This document shows positions 1 to 9,530 of a DNA stretch of 64,000 nucleotides, piece by piece; position 1 is the stretch's first letter; the number at the start of each line of letters is the position of its first letter. Under the pieces are notes generated by a model that was not told the DNA's origin, ran no database searches, and saw only the letters and a list, made by a program, of their open reading frames with translations. Position numbers and translations under genes: made by a program. The DNA lies in NCBI RefSeq assembly GCF_932276165.1, contig NC_064012.1:14639501-14703500 (forward strand). The letters run 5' to 3'. This stretch comes from Plutella xylostella (lineage: Eukaryota; Arthropoda; Insecta; Lepidoptera; Plutellidae).

Positions 1-111
1 AGCTCCTCTTTGTCTTGGAGTTGCTTCAGCACATCATATACTTTAGAAGACACAACAAGTGGCTTTCGAATGGCAGGATCCTCGTTTGGAATGGCAGATC
101 TACGGTTCCAA
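1..111 (-). CDS. possible internal exon of a gene running off the left edge
   Basis: On the minus strand a splice-acceptor-like site (ending CCAG at 115-112) is followed by an open frame that runs to the window edge. It reads WNRRSAIPNEDPAIRKP and continues to VYDVLKQLQDKEEL. The composition is protein-like, with a charged, probably helical end, but no domain is recognisable. No further exon of the same gene could be placed with confidence to the right, so the link rests only on the acceptor and the open frame. It could be a chance ORF. Confidence 0.4.
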
Positions 112-898
112 CTGGTTTTTTGCTCCTGTTTTCATGAGACAGATAATAATAATATTAAGTACCTCTTTATCTTTATTGGCACATAATGTCAGGTGGTAGA
201 GGTGACATGCACAGACCCTGGGGGTGGTATTCGCAGGCAAGGGTAGTGGAAAGATATTAATGGCAGTTTATAATTGGTACTCAGTATATTATCGTAGATT
301 AGATTGGAATAAGAAAGAGCTGGAATAGACGAACCCAAATAACGGTGATTCGTCCACTAAGTATTACCTATTAGATATTTTGTATAAGAATGAATAGATG
401 CCTAGACAAATATACTAAGGAATTAAGTTACAGATAAATATCTGTAGTGATAGAGTAGAAAGTAATCGTATTGCGCAATCGTCAGGTCTAGTGGTACCCC
501 CCATTATTGGTACCGTTAATAAGTTTGTACATAACCCTCTTGTTAGGACCGGGTACTTTCATGAACGGTTTCATGGGTCCCATTGGGGCGCGACAGTTGG
601 AACACTGGAACAAAGGAAAATTACGTGGAAACAAATGAAATCCGAAAAGTGTTGTAAATAGGGATTTTTTCCGTGCGGTTTTCTTCAAATCATATTGTTA
701 ATTTTGCTAACTGTGCTAGATGATATCTCCCTTTTTAGATTAAAGACTAGTAGTTATATAACTTTCGTTAACTTAAACATAAAAATAAATAATAAAATAT
801 AACTTACCATGAATATGATATCTTATTCCTTCAGTTGACCGCCTATAACCTACCCTAATCATCCTCATAGCCTAAACTAACTCTATATAAGTATCTAC
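112..898. other. non-coding stretch, nothing clear
   Basis: AT-rich sequence without a convincing gene. A minus-strand frame at 488-606 follows an acceptor-like TTGTTCCAG and encodes a short Cys-containing tail ending in a stop, but nothing corroborates it. Confidence 0.4.
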
Positions 899-1147
899 TA
901 GGGTTTCTGCTCGAGAAGATTCGAGAAATTTGGCTTGGTTCGAGACGAGATTTTTTTTCTAATACTATTTTCTTTGTTATTAACTTGACAAAGTAAAAAA
1001 AATGAGATTTTGTGTTTTTTTTTTAAATTAAGGTATTTTTCTAAAGGTCTTCTTGGAAAGGCTCGAGAATCGAGAAGACTCGAGAATTTGGGCTCGAGAA
1101 TTCTCGAAGCTCGAGAACGAAAACAGGTCGAGAAATCAGAAACCCTA
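899..1147. mobile_element. hAT-like MITE with TCGAGAA subterminal repeats
   Basis: Inverted ends TAGGGTTTCTG and CAGAAACCCTA enclose about 249 bp filled with short TCGAGAA/TTCTCGA repeats in both orientations. The flanks GTATCTAC (891-898) and GTACCTAC (1148-1155) match at 7 of 8 positions, fitting the 8-bp target duplication of hAT transposons. No coding capacity. Confidence 0.65.
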
Positions 1148-1155
1148 GTACCTAC

Positions 1156-2031
1156 CTACTTGTATGTAATTAAATGGATCTTCTTATGTAGGTAGGCTAT
1201 AATTATGTGTCCTAAACGTTGTTATGGGTGTAGTGTAGAAGTAAGGTGTTTTTTTTATCGTGTATATCTGGCAGCGGCTCTGGGTTTGTACCTGGCCGAG
1301 GTAGGAATTCAGGCTTTCCCCATAGAACCCTAGGTAGGGTGCAAAAATATATAGTTAATTACCTCATGAAATCGAGGGTATATTCAACAGTGACTGTAAC
1401 AACCTAACGGATTTTATGTAGGTACTTAGTTCTATTCTAATATTATGCACCTATCACATTAAAAAGTTGAGTGAAGTAGGGGTGTTTTTTTTATTATAAT
1501 ACCGGATTGAGTCTACCGCGGATTAACCGTTCCAGCATACTGCAGGGGGCCTTTAAACAAATAAAACATAACAAATGTAGTATTTCAGTAATATCTGAAC
1601 CTTATAAGTAACAACTAAGTACTTGTGCCGCGTCATACTTCATAATGCCTACCGTAAGTACAGTAAATTGATAATGTTTGTGGGAGCGAGAGTAACGTCA
1701 GAATGTAGAATTTGAGATATTAACAAGTAGGTGACCTAAGTATACCTACCTACAGTAAAATGTTTATGGTAGCGGGATTAATGCTAAAATTAAAATGTTG
1801 CATTTGCATTCCGCACGAAATTAGTAATGTAGTAATAATAGTACAATAGTGATTAAAATATACTTACAGCGTTAACGACGTAAAATGTGACGAATAAAAT
1901 CGTCAAAATAAATAAAAAGTTTCGAAATGGTGTCATTTTGAAAAACAAATCGATGGATTCTGGCCAACTTTATAGGATAAAAGCAATAAAGACTTTATAG
2001 GGGCTTTTATTATTTTCGATAAGAAACTTTT
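1156..2031. other. non-coding stretch, nothing clear
   Basis: AT-rich sequence with no gene, RNA or repeat that I can name. Confidence 0.4.
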
Positions 2032-2156
2032 ATGTTGTGGTGTGGCAATAGTAATACTGAACAAGTTTATTATTGTGATACTGATGTTAGTAACGTACAG
2101 CTTGGGTCAAAGAAACCCAACCCCTTTCAGTGTGACATGAGACCTAATGTACCCTG

Positions 2157-2340
2157 TGTTGCGAAGCGGGACTGTATACGCTTGAATTATACGCTGATTA
2201 TGTATTTTACTGCACTTTTATTAATTATTAGATGATTAACAATGCACACACGTAGGTAGGTGGGTAGAGAGAGAGAGAAAGTATTGCCAGACGACAAAAT
2301 AACAATATTAAAAATATACACTGTGTTGGTGTTGCCAACA
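2157..2340 (-). repeat. 3' LTR of the BEL/Pao element
   Basis: 184-bp LTR with TGTTG...CAACA ends, preceded on the plus strand by target-site copy CCCTG. It appears base-for-base identical to the LTR at 9531-9714. It contains a GTAGGTAGGTGGGTAGAGAG-type purine-rich stretch. Confidence 0.95.
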
Positions 2341-2545
2341 TGCTGCCGCCTACAATAATTTACTAACAAATAGTTAACGAAATACAATTTTAAAAATCTG
2401 TACCTACTACTTACAGTTAGGTTACACTTAAGTTACAATAGAGACATTGACTTATTGGTATGTACGGTCTATACATAAGACACTAAACACATTAAATTAT
2501 TACACATAAGGAAAACACACATTAAGTACATAGTAAAAATAACAA

Positions 2546-5191
2546 TTATACATCTAAAGGAAGAGCACACACTTTTAATATGGATCGAGTATGGGTTTTT
2601 CCATTAGCAGTTCTTACTTCTACGGCCCTAACGTGGCCGTCATGACCAGGGTATGTGTTTACCACTCTAGCCATTGGCCAGAACATGGAGGGAACATTAT
2701 CCTCCTTTAAAATTACCAATGTACCTATCTTAATATTAGGAGCAACATTTAACCACTTAGGTCTATTTTGTAACACATTGAGATATTGTTTGTGCCACAT
2801 TTTCCAGAATGATTGCTTTATTTGCGTACATAACTGCCAAAATTTTAACCTGTTTTGTGGAACATCTGTTACATCATTTTCTGGGTACATTGTGAGGGCA
2901 TTTCCTATCAAAAAATGACCTGGGGTCAGATAACTATAGTCATTTACATCACTTGAAGACATTGGTAGCAAAGGTCTAGAATTAAGTACACATTCTATCT
3001 CTACTAACACAGTATTCAACTGTTCATAGGTTAGTTGGTGACTCTGTACTACTCTTCGCAAATGGTATTTAGTACTCTTTACAGCACCCTCCCAAAGACC
3101 TCCGAACGTCGGTGAGCGACTGGGAATAAAATGAAAGTCAATCCCTTTTTCAGCTGTAAATTGCATAACTTTACTTTGGTGGTCTTTGGAAGAGAACAAC
3201 TTATAAAGTTCAACCAACTGGTTCCTTGCCCCCTTGAAAGTGCTAGCATTGTCAGAGTAGATTTCTTTCGGCAGGCCTCTTCTTGATATTAGTCTACGTA
3301 GGCACGCGAGATAGGTATCGGTTGTGAGATCTGAGGCTAGCTCTAGATGTATTGCCTTAGTGGCAAAACAAACAAACACACAAATGTAGCCTTTACCTAT
3401 GACTGATCGTCTCACGCGCGAGAGCTTTACATTTATAGGTCCTGCGAAATCTACTCCAACTTTCTCGAAGGGACGGCTCAAAGCAGTCACCCTGCCGGCC
3501 GGCAAGGAACCCATCAGCTGCTTGGAAGCTGTGGCCTTCTGCCTGAAACATTTAATACATTTATTTGTAATTTTCTTAACATACAATAAGCCGTTAGTAA
3601 TCCAGTATTTCTGGTTTATATTTGACAATAACAGCCTAGGTCCGGCGTGTAGTAAGCGTTCGTGTTCTGATCTTACCAAACACTCTGTGACGTACGATTC
3701 TCTAGGTAATATAGCCTGATGTTTTTGTGCGTACGGTATACTAGCGTGGTGTAACCTGCCGCCTACACGCAGAATACCTAGGTTGTCTAGAAACGGATGC
3801 AAACTTAATAACGAGCCTTTGACGCATTCATTTTTCTTTAAACTTTCAATTTCATCCTTAAAATATAACTCTTGTTCATACTTAATGAGCAACATTAGCG
3901 CAGAGTTTAATTCTGTACTCGACAAAAAATTATGCGAGACCCTACTGCCTTTTAAATTATTAATAAATCTTAACACATAGGCTAAGACACGTACCATTTT
4001 TTGGATGCTGGAATATTTGTGTATACCTTGCAATATGTCGGTCACTGGACGAGCCGCAGACCCTACGTTGGAGGAGATCGCTGCGCTGGCTCTGCTCTCA
4101 GGTAATTCTGCAGGTAACTCTATATTTTCATCAAACTTGTACTTACTGTCATGCATAAATCGAGGCCCATGCCACCACATATCGCAGCCACTAAGCTCGT
4201 GTGGACTGACGCCCCTGCTTATATAATCGGCGGGGTTCTCCTTGGTGTTGACATACAGCCATTGACAGTCAGCAGTATTGTTAGTTATAGCTTTCACTCT
4301 GTTCGCCACATAAGCCGTCAACTTCATCACTTCAGTCCGTAACCAAGCCAACACGATTTGGGAATCAGTAAACAAGTAAATTCTACTTATCTTTAGTTTC
4401 AATTTAAGCGTGTTTGTAACCTTAGCAATCAACACAGACAAGAGTAGCGCAGCGTTTAATTCTAAGCGTGGCACGGTTAGGTTTTTATTCTGGAGAGGAT
4501 TTATGCGGGATTTCGAGCAGAGTAAATGCATATGTACTTTACCTTCATTGTCGGTGACGCGCAGATACACACAGCAGCCGTATGCAGTCGAACTGGATGC
4601 ATCAGAGAAGCCTATGAGTTCAACTGTATCTGAATCAGAGAACTGTACATTTCTATTTATATAAATCGGATCCATTTTAGCAAGACTAGATAAAAATTCT
4701 GTCCACTCTGATTTAATGTTATCGTCAGGCGTGGAATCCCAGTCTGATTTGCTGGACCATAATTTCTGCATTATAGACTTAGCCTGTACAACTATAGGTC
4801 CTACAAAACCCATCGGGTCATAGAATTTTCCTATGTACGCCAATATTTCACGTTTCGTAATATTATCTGCATCGCATGATTCTGGACTTACTATCTTAAA
4901 CTTGTCCTGATGCACAATCAACTGTAAACCTAAGGTTTTTATACTACAGTTGTCATTCTGAAATTCTAACTCGTCAAAATGCCGTTCAGTTGAGGGAATA
5001 TCTTCTAATATTCTACTGTCATTTGCTGACCATTTATGTAACTTGAAACTGCCTTTTTTCAGTAACTGCTGAAGCTGTGATTTTGCTTCTACTATCAAGT
5101 CTAAATCACTATTTGAGAACAGTACATCATCTACATACGTGCAGTTGTTTAAAATGAACGAAGCCAAGGGCAGTTCGCGCTCATTATGCAT
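2546..5191 (-). CDS. BEL/Pao pol, RT end to RNase H and integrase
   Basis: An 881-codon open frame encoding the distal part of the polyprotein. The reverse transcriptase motif C, TYVDD, is at residues 18-22, so the first M is not the true start; the frame is the tail of a broken reverse transcriptase. An RNase H-like region follows (FSDASSS near 170 and FTDSQIVLAW near 265). The integrase has an H-H-C-C zinc-binding part (near 470-530) and a catalytic triad in VGVDFAG (about 580), YSDNAST (about 645) and GLWEGAVKS (about 700). The last ~100 residues resemble the C-terminal domain typical of BEL/Pao. The region is intact for RNase H and integrase, which act in cDNA synthesis and chromosomal insertion. 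It is separated from the upstream frame (5262-6968) by a deletion and frame change. Confidence 0.9.
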   Translation of the reverse strand: MHNERELPLASFILNNCTYVDDVLFSNSDLDLIVEAKSQLQQLLKKGSFKLHKWSANDSRILEDIPSTERHFDELEFQNDNCSIKTLGLQLIVHQDKFKIVSPESCDADNITKREILAYIGKFYDPMGFVGPIVVQAKSIMQKLWSSKSDWDSTPDDNIKSEWTEFLSSLAKMDPIYINRNVQFSDSDTVELIGFSDASSSTAYGCCVYLRVTDNEGKVHMHLLCSKSRINPLQNKNLTVPRLELNAALLLSVLIAKVTNTLKLKLKISRIYLFTDSQIVLAWLRTEVMKLTAYVANRVKAITNNTADCQWLYVNTKENPADYISRGVSPHELSGCDMWWHGPRFMHDSKYKFDENIELPAELPESRASAAISSNVGSAARPVTDILQGIHKYSSIQKMVRVLAYVLRFINNLKGSRVSHNFLSSTELNSALMLLIKYEQELYFKDEIESLKKNECVKGSLLSLHPFLDNLGILRVGGRLHHASIPYAQKHQAILPRESYVTECLVRSEHERLLHAGPRLLLSNINQKYWITNGLLYVKKITNKCIKCFRQKATASKQLMGSLPAGRVTALSRPFEKVGVDFAGPINVKLSRVRRSVIGKGYICVFVCFATKAIHLELASDLTTDTYLACLRRLISRRGLPKEIYSDNASTFKGARNQLVELYKLFSSKDHQSKVMQFTAEKGIDFHFIPSRSPTFGGLWEGAVKSTKYHLRRVVQSHQLTYEQLNTVLVEIECVLNSRPLLPMSSSDVNDYSYLTPGHFLIGNALTMYPENDVTDVPQNRLKFWQLCTQIKQSFWKMWHKQYLNVLQNRPKWLNVAPNIKIGTLVILKEDNVPSMFWPMARVVNTYPGHDGHVRAVEVRTANGKTHTRSILKVCALPLDV

Positions 5192-5261
5192 AGCAAGCTC
5201 TTTTAAACACCGCGTGGCTAGATAACTAGAACTCTTCAGCCCGTAGCTTACTCGATCCAGC

Positions 5262-6968
5262 CTAATGCACTTGATGGTCTCGTCGGGTATAGTTACCGAA
5301 ACGGAACAAGAGCAGTATGTCGAAAAGATCTCTCTGTACGGTCGGTCCGTTTAGCAGTAAATCGTTAAGCGATACCTTCTTATTTGTTTTCATTGAGGCG
5401 TCGAAAACAGTACGCAACTTAGTGGTCTTACTGTCAGGCTTGAGTACCGCATGATGCGGCAGAAAGTACACTGCGTCCTTACTAAGCTGGTAGCTCTCAA
5501 TGTCTACGAAGTGCCCGTGATTTAAGTTTATGTAATCGTGTATAAACTTCTGATACTCTATGAAAAGGTTGGGATCTTTATGCAATTTCTTTTCGAGGTT
5601 TAAAAACCTTTTTAACGCGAAATGAAATGAATCTCCGAGAGCATCGTTTACATCTTCTAATGGCAGTTTCAAGGGCAAAGCAACCTCAAAACAATCATCC
5701 TTCAACTGAACAGTCTTTTGAAATACATACTCGCAGAGCTCTTGCTCTGAAGACTTTTCATTATAAATTTCTGGAACGGACTCACTCTTCCAAAAATTCG
5801 TTAAATTTTCATTAATATCTGACTCACATGTGCATTTAAAAACTGCTACCTTATTGCAGACTTGTGTAGGCAGGCTTCCCCCGATTACATAGCCGAACTG
5901 CGTGTTGATGAGCTGTGGATGCCGGGCACCTGGCGCCGAGGGCTGCGCTCCCCTAGGCGGCGCTGCAGACTCGTAGATCGTCGACTCCGGTGGCAGCATA
6001 GCCTGGAAAAAACAGTCCGCTCCCATGAGTAAATCGATTTGACTGGGGATATTAAAGTCTTTATCTGCCAGCCTCACATATGGTGGTATCACAAAGTCTG
6101 AGATATCAAATTTTCTCTGTGGCAGCTCACATGTGATCCTTTCGACTACATGACAAGTAGTCGATAATTTAAATGGATTGACTAAGGAGTGTATATCGAC
6201 TGGCACACAGCGCTTCACGCTGGCTTGAGTGTTGACAATCCCTACTATATTAATATTACTCTGCAGGGGCTTTAAATCTAGCAGCTGAACGGCTCTTTCA
6301 GAAATGAAAGAGAGCTGCGAGCCACTGTCTAGTAGGGCTTTGAAAGACATCTCTGTGCCATCTCGAGCGAGAAGCTTTACTTGTGCTGTGGGCAAAAGTA
6401 CACTATTAGTGGTCATTTTTTTATTTGCCGCCAATGAGGCGGGTGACGCAGCGGCCTGCGGTCCCTCCACTTTATCATTATCGCAGTGTAGCAGAGTGTG
6501 ATGTTTCTGTTTGCACTCTGCACACCTAAAGTGGAACCTGCATTTTCCTGAATGCGTACCTAAACATACATTGCATATTCCCTTTTCCTCTGCAAACTGT
6601 ACCCTTTTAGTGGCAGGCATTAACTGGAAGCTCTTACATAGATATAACTTATGGTTTGACTTACATAGTAAGCATGATGCCTCCTGCGCTGCAGTGTACG
6701 CTACCGGTTTGCCCGTGGATGCTGGACGCTGCTCCTTGTGCTGCCGATGGCTGGTGTGTCGTGGTGGTTGTGACTGGCCACAAGCCGGCCCCACATTTTC
6801 CAATGCCAGTGCTTGCTTGTCAATAAACTTGAGCAGGTCCTCCACGGTAGGGTCCATGGTGGTGTCTCTCTCCATTTGGTAGGCTCTCGATGTTAGGAGA
6901 TCTAATTTGCGGCAAAGTATAAGAAAGAAAGAAAGAAAGAAAGAATTTATATATTTATAGCATCCCAA
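5262..6968 (-). CDS. BEL/Pao gag end, protease and RT start
   Basis: A 568-codon open frame. Residues 99-162 hold Cys/His clusters (CLLC, CNVC, CAEC) of the gag nucleocapsid region. Residues 214-216 are the DSG of the retroviral-type aspartic protease. The end carries the N-terminal fingers of the reverse transcriptase (HHAVLKPDSKTTKLRTVFDA). The frame stops soon after FGNYT, where BEL/Pao proteins normally continue into the catalytic motif A. The downstream sequence resumes in another frame with YGLKSSSYLATRCLKELA, so a short stretch including motif A has been lost. The first ~20 residues come from a GAAA microsatellite (6918-6944) and are not original. The true polyprotein continues from the gag frame at 6947-7585. 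Confidence 0.85.
   Translation of the reverse strand: MGCYKYINSFFLSFFLILCRKLDLLTSRAYQMERDTTMDPTVEDLLKFIDKQALALENVGPACGQSQPPRHTSHRQHKEQRPASTGKPVAYTAAQEASCLLCKSNHKLYLCKSFQLMPATKRVQFAEEKGICNVCLGTHSGKCRFHFRCAECKQKHHTLLHCDNDKVEGPQAAASPASLAANKKMTTNSVLLPTAQVKLLARDGTEMSFKALLDSGSQLSFISERAVQLLDLKPLQSNINIVGIVNTQASVKRCVPVDIHSLVNPFKLSTTCHVVERITCELPQRKFDISDFVIPPYVRLADKDFNIPSQIDLLMGADCFFQAMLPPESTIYESAAPPRGAQPSAPGARHPQLINTQFGYVIGGSLPTQVCNKVAVFKCTCESDINENLTNFWKSESVPEIYNEKSSEQELCEYVFQKTVQLKDDCFEVALPLKLPLEDVNDALGDSFHFALKRFLNLEKKLHKDPNLFIEYQKFIHDYINLNHGHFVDIESYQLSKDAVYFLPHHAVLKPDSKTTKLRTVFDASMKTNKKVSLNDLLLNGPTVQRDLFDILLLFRFGNYTRRDHQVH
6915..6945. repeat. (GAAA)n microsatellite inside gag
   Basis: About seven GAAA units interrupt the gag reading frame of the BEL/Pao element; the protein similarity on either side resumes directly. 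Confidence 0.8.
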
Positions 6969-7585
6969 TATTTAATGTTAGGATCTAAATTTGTTAGAGC
7001 AGCAATCTCCTGCCTAACATTTGAACTAAACTCCCTGAGACCTGTCTCTGTCGACTTTGTTAGAGGCCTCAGATCCAACAGTGTGCTAATGTGCTCATTA
7101 ATTATCCTAAATCTATTGTTATATCTATCATCTAACAATTCTAGTGCTTTTTTATAACTTTCGTGCGTCAAAGGTAAGTTTTTGATTAGTTGCAGGGGCT
7201 CATCCCTGAGATATGCACGCAAATAATACAATTTTTGTACATAGTCTATTGACTCATTGTCATTTATCACTGAGTTGAACAAGTTAATGAATGGTATATA
7301 CTCAGTAAACTTACCACTAAATATAGGTACATTGATAGGTGGTAGTTTTAATTTGGAAATTGGAGCAGATGGAGCTGAAGGCTTTGGTTCCTGGCTATTG
7401 CGTTTGTTACATTCTGCATCAAGTGTGGCTAAGATGTGGAAAAACCTTTCCTCCACGACTGAAACGTCTTCATCGTCCTTCTCGTCAAGTTGTAAAATAT
7501 CGACATTGCACTTTTCATAGCTCGAAAACGATTCCAAAGCACGGTTCTTTTTGACGAGTAGAGCTTCGGTTGTGGAGTTTGCCAC
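6947..7585 (-). CDS. BEL/Pao gag, middle part
   Basis: A 212-codon frame with the typical BEL/Pao gag sequence (ALLVKKNRALESF, LKLPPINVPIFSGKF, FINLFNSVINDN and YYLRAYL). It begins with GTG in the sequence and no ATG lies upstream before a stop, because the N-terminal part has been moved away by the nested transposon at about 7636-8770. It ends at KYWDAINI, where the microsatellite insertion shifts the frame; the next frame picks up at RKLDLLTSRAYQMERD. Gag would form the particle core in the cytoplasm. This copy cannot produce it as one protein. Confidence 0.85.
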   Translation of the reverse strand: MANSTTEALLVKKNRALESFSSYEKCNVDILQLDEKDDEDVSVVEERFFHILATLDAECNKRNSQEPKPSAPSAPISKLKLPPINVPIFSGKFTEYIPFINLFNSVINDNESIDYVQKLYYLRAYLRDEPLQLIKNLPLTHESYKKALELLDDRYNNRFRIINEHISTLLDLRPLTKSTETGLREFSSNVRQEIAALTNLDPNIKYWDAINI

Positions 7586-7763
7586 ATCTTCGTCACTGCT
7601 AACAAAGTTATAAAGCCTAATCTCTTATCTTTAATCTCACGGAATTCTGACAGTTATCAATTTTTGACATGTCAGAGATCACAAACCTTTTTTGGCTGGG
7701 TACTTTTTTCAATACGAGTTCAATACGATCAGTTGTATCCGGACAATTTTCTATATTATATTT

Positions 7764-7901
7764 TTAAATATTTAGAATGATGGTCTTTACGTTAGGCGCA
7801 AAAGAACCACGACGACGCTTCTTTCTGGGAGAGAGAAAGTCTGACTCTTGTGCTCTGTCAGATGAGGCGGCTTCCTGGGAAGGGCCAGGTTGTGGCTCCA
7901 T
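7764..7901 (-). pseudogene. N-terminal transposase-like fragment
   Basis: A 45-codon frame from ATG 7901 with a Pro/Ser-rich start (MEPQPGPSQEAASSDRAQES) and a basic run SPRKKRRRGSFAPNVK, after which it stops. This layout resembles the start of IS630/Tc1-like DDE proteins found in insects. The catalytic domain is absent. It lies within the insertion that disrupts gag. The family assignment is a guess from composition. Confidence 0.35.
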
Positions 7902-7952
7902 AACGTTTATAAAAATCAACAAACTATCACAACGCGAAAGGTCAACGATAAG

Positions 7953-8160
7953 AAACCGGCCAAGTGCCAGTTGGACTCGCGCACTGAGGGTTCCGTACAA
8001 GTCTACTTACCTGAAATATTTTTCCTTTTAATTTCATCATTATGTACATCTATATGAAATATTAGCTTGTTACCTTTAACCGTTTCTGAGAAAAAGGGTG
8101 GTGACAGACAGACGGACAAAAATAAGGGTTCCTTTTTTCCTTTTCAGGTACGAAACTCTA
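7953..8160 (+). repeat. dispersed GGCCAAGTGC-type lepidopteran repeat, truncated
   Basis: Begins AAACCGGCCAAGTGCCAGTT and continues with GCGCACTGAGGGTTCCGTAC and a GACAGACGGACAAA block. The same repeat occurs in inverse orientation and longer at 42735-43315. Class not certain. Confidence 0.55.
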
Positions 8161-8343
8161 ATACATAGGTACCTAATACCTATATACCGAACATATTATG
8201 TACTTACCGAATTGAGAATCTTTTATTTGAAATCGATTAAAAAGGTTTGTTATCCCTGAATTTAGTAGCAAGTGATGCCATGCTAAAGAATAAAATTAAG
8301 TAATTAAAATTAATTCGATACAATGGTCGTGAGTCGTGATTTT

Positions 8344-8591
8344 ACTTAATATTATAAATGCGAAAGTTTGTGAGTATGTGTGTACCTTTGTAACTTCTTC
8401 ACGTCAAAACAACTGAACCGATTTTTATGAAATTTCAATGCAGTTAGCTGACACCCTGGATTAACACATAAGCTATTATAATAGCTTATGTGTTAATCCA
8501 GGGAATTCCGCGATAAAAAGTAGCCTTTTTTTCGCGCAATTCCCACGGGAACCCTAATTAAGGTGAAGCGAAGCTCGTGGCAACAGCTAGT
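8344..8591 (+). mobile_element. Lep1-type Helitron (non-autonomous)
   Basis: Begins at AATATTATAAATGCGAAAGT and ends CAGCTAGT with the usual internal blocks (CTGAACCGATTTTTATGAAA, GATAAAAAGTAGCC, GAAGCGAAGCTCG). It contains a 50-bp perfect palindrome at 8454-8503. Confidence 0.75.
8454..8503. repeat. 50-bp perfect palindrome
   Basis: Two 25-bp arms (CCCTGGATTAACACATAAGC...) without any spacer inside the Helitron at 8344-8591. It probably arose by inverted duplication of the element's own CCCTGG...ATAGGCTA segment. Confidence 0.9.
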
Positions 8592-8778
8592 ATTGAAATA
8601 TTTGTTATTTTTGTATTACCTACTTCACTTGAGCAAGTAAATATTTGGATTTATGTTTTTCTATGAAAACATTAAAAAAAATATTGCCCTTAAATGGATC
8701 CAAATTTTACCTTTTTTCGGTGAAGATGTTTTTTAGTGGTATCACTAATGAAATGTCAGAATTCCGCGGAATTAAAAA

Positions 8779-8844
8779 TTAGAGTATAGTTATGTTACCT
8801 TTTGTGTAACGCCTTCTTGACACAAGCTCTTGTAACTTCTCCAT
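8779..8844 (-). pseudogene. BEL/Pao gag start, separated from gag body
   Basis: ATG at 8844 opens MEKLQELVSRRRYTKGNITI, the typical beginning of BEL/Pao gag, and the frame ends after 21 codons where the nested insertion starts. The remaining gag resumes at about 7617. This is the likely true gag start codon. Confidence 0.7.
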
Positions 8845-9189
8845 TTTTACTTATTTACAAACAACAGAACACAGTTAAATCTTTGGTTATAACACAAATA
8901 CTTAAGTTCTTAACAAATTTACACAATATAAGTTACTTTTTCAATGATTTAAATCGCAAAAACTAATAAATTAACTTCGACGCAAAGTTGTTGAATCCAA
9001 CGAGAAAATTTTTTGACAAGTGAAAAAAGTAAACCGTCAGAATGGCCGCCGATGTTCGCCGCTTGGCCGCCACGCGTAGTTCCAAGGCTCGCCGCTGGCG
9101 CTAGTTGTCGAACTTGCTGTCCCTAGCGCTCAGAATATTCACCCTGCTTGCTTGACGTGTCGCGTTCACAGACTATGAACCTCGTAACT

Positions 9190-9480
9190 TGGCCGACACC
9201 ACTAGCCGACACGAAATAGCGCGTTCTCGCCGATTCACCGTCGTAATGGCGGGAACCTGATGATGAGCGCGAAGTCGTCGCGTCGTCAAATCTGCCAGAT
9301 TTGATGTCTTTGTATGATCGTAACGGCAATGTAACGGCACTAACGCACTGCACTGTCTAGTTTTTTATGCACTGGCTTGCTGGACCGACACGAAATCGCG
9401 CACTCGCCGAACCGAAGACCCGTAGAAATAGTGGCGGGAAATAGTTGGTGAGCGCGTCGCGCCGTATTTGTTCTGCCAAC
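9190..9480 (-). repeat. diverged tandem repeat in the BEL/Pao leader
   Basis: Two copies of a unit with CCGACACGAAAT, CGCGCACTCGCCGA-like, GGCGGGAA and GTGAGCGCG blocks lie about 180 bp apart (9197-9290 and 9383-9460), between the 5' LTR and gag. It may be packaging or leader structure. Confidence 0.55.
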
Positions 9481-9530
9481 AGCTCGTGATTTGTGTATCC
9501 CCCGTTGGATCCTTTAAAGCCGAAGGACCA

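Larger units (their letters stand above)
7636..8770 (-). mobile_element. DNA transposon remnant nested in gag
   Basis: The BEL/Pao gag start (8844-8779) and the rest of gag (from 7617 down) are separated by about 1.15 kb. The insert ends in inverted copies of CGGAATTCTGACA (7639 and 8766 areas). It holds a 45-codon transposase-like start at 7764-7901 and two younger repeats (about 7953-8160 and 8344-8591). The superfamily is unclear. Confidence 0.55.

Noticed and set aside
488..688. 66-codon frame as a small gene
   Set aside because: It begins at TTG with no ATG before a stop; only its second half follows an acceptor-like site. Too little to call a gene.
2655..4664. several plus-strand frames opposite the BEL/Pao pol
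   Set aside because: They are antisense shadows of the pol gene and carry no motifs.
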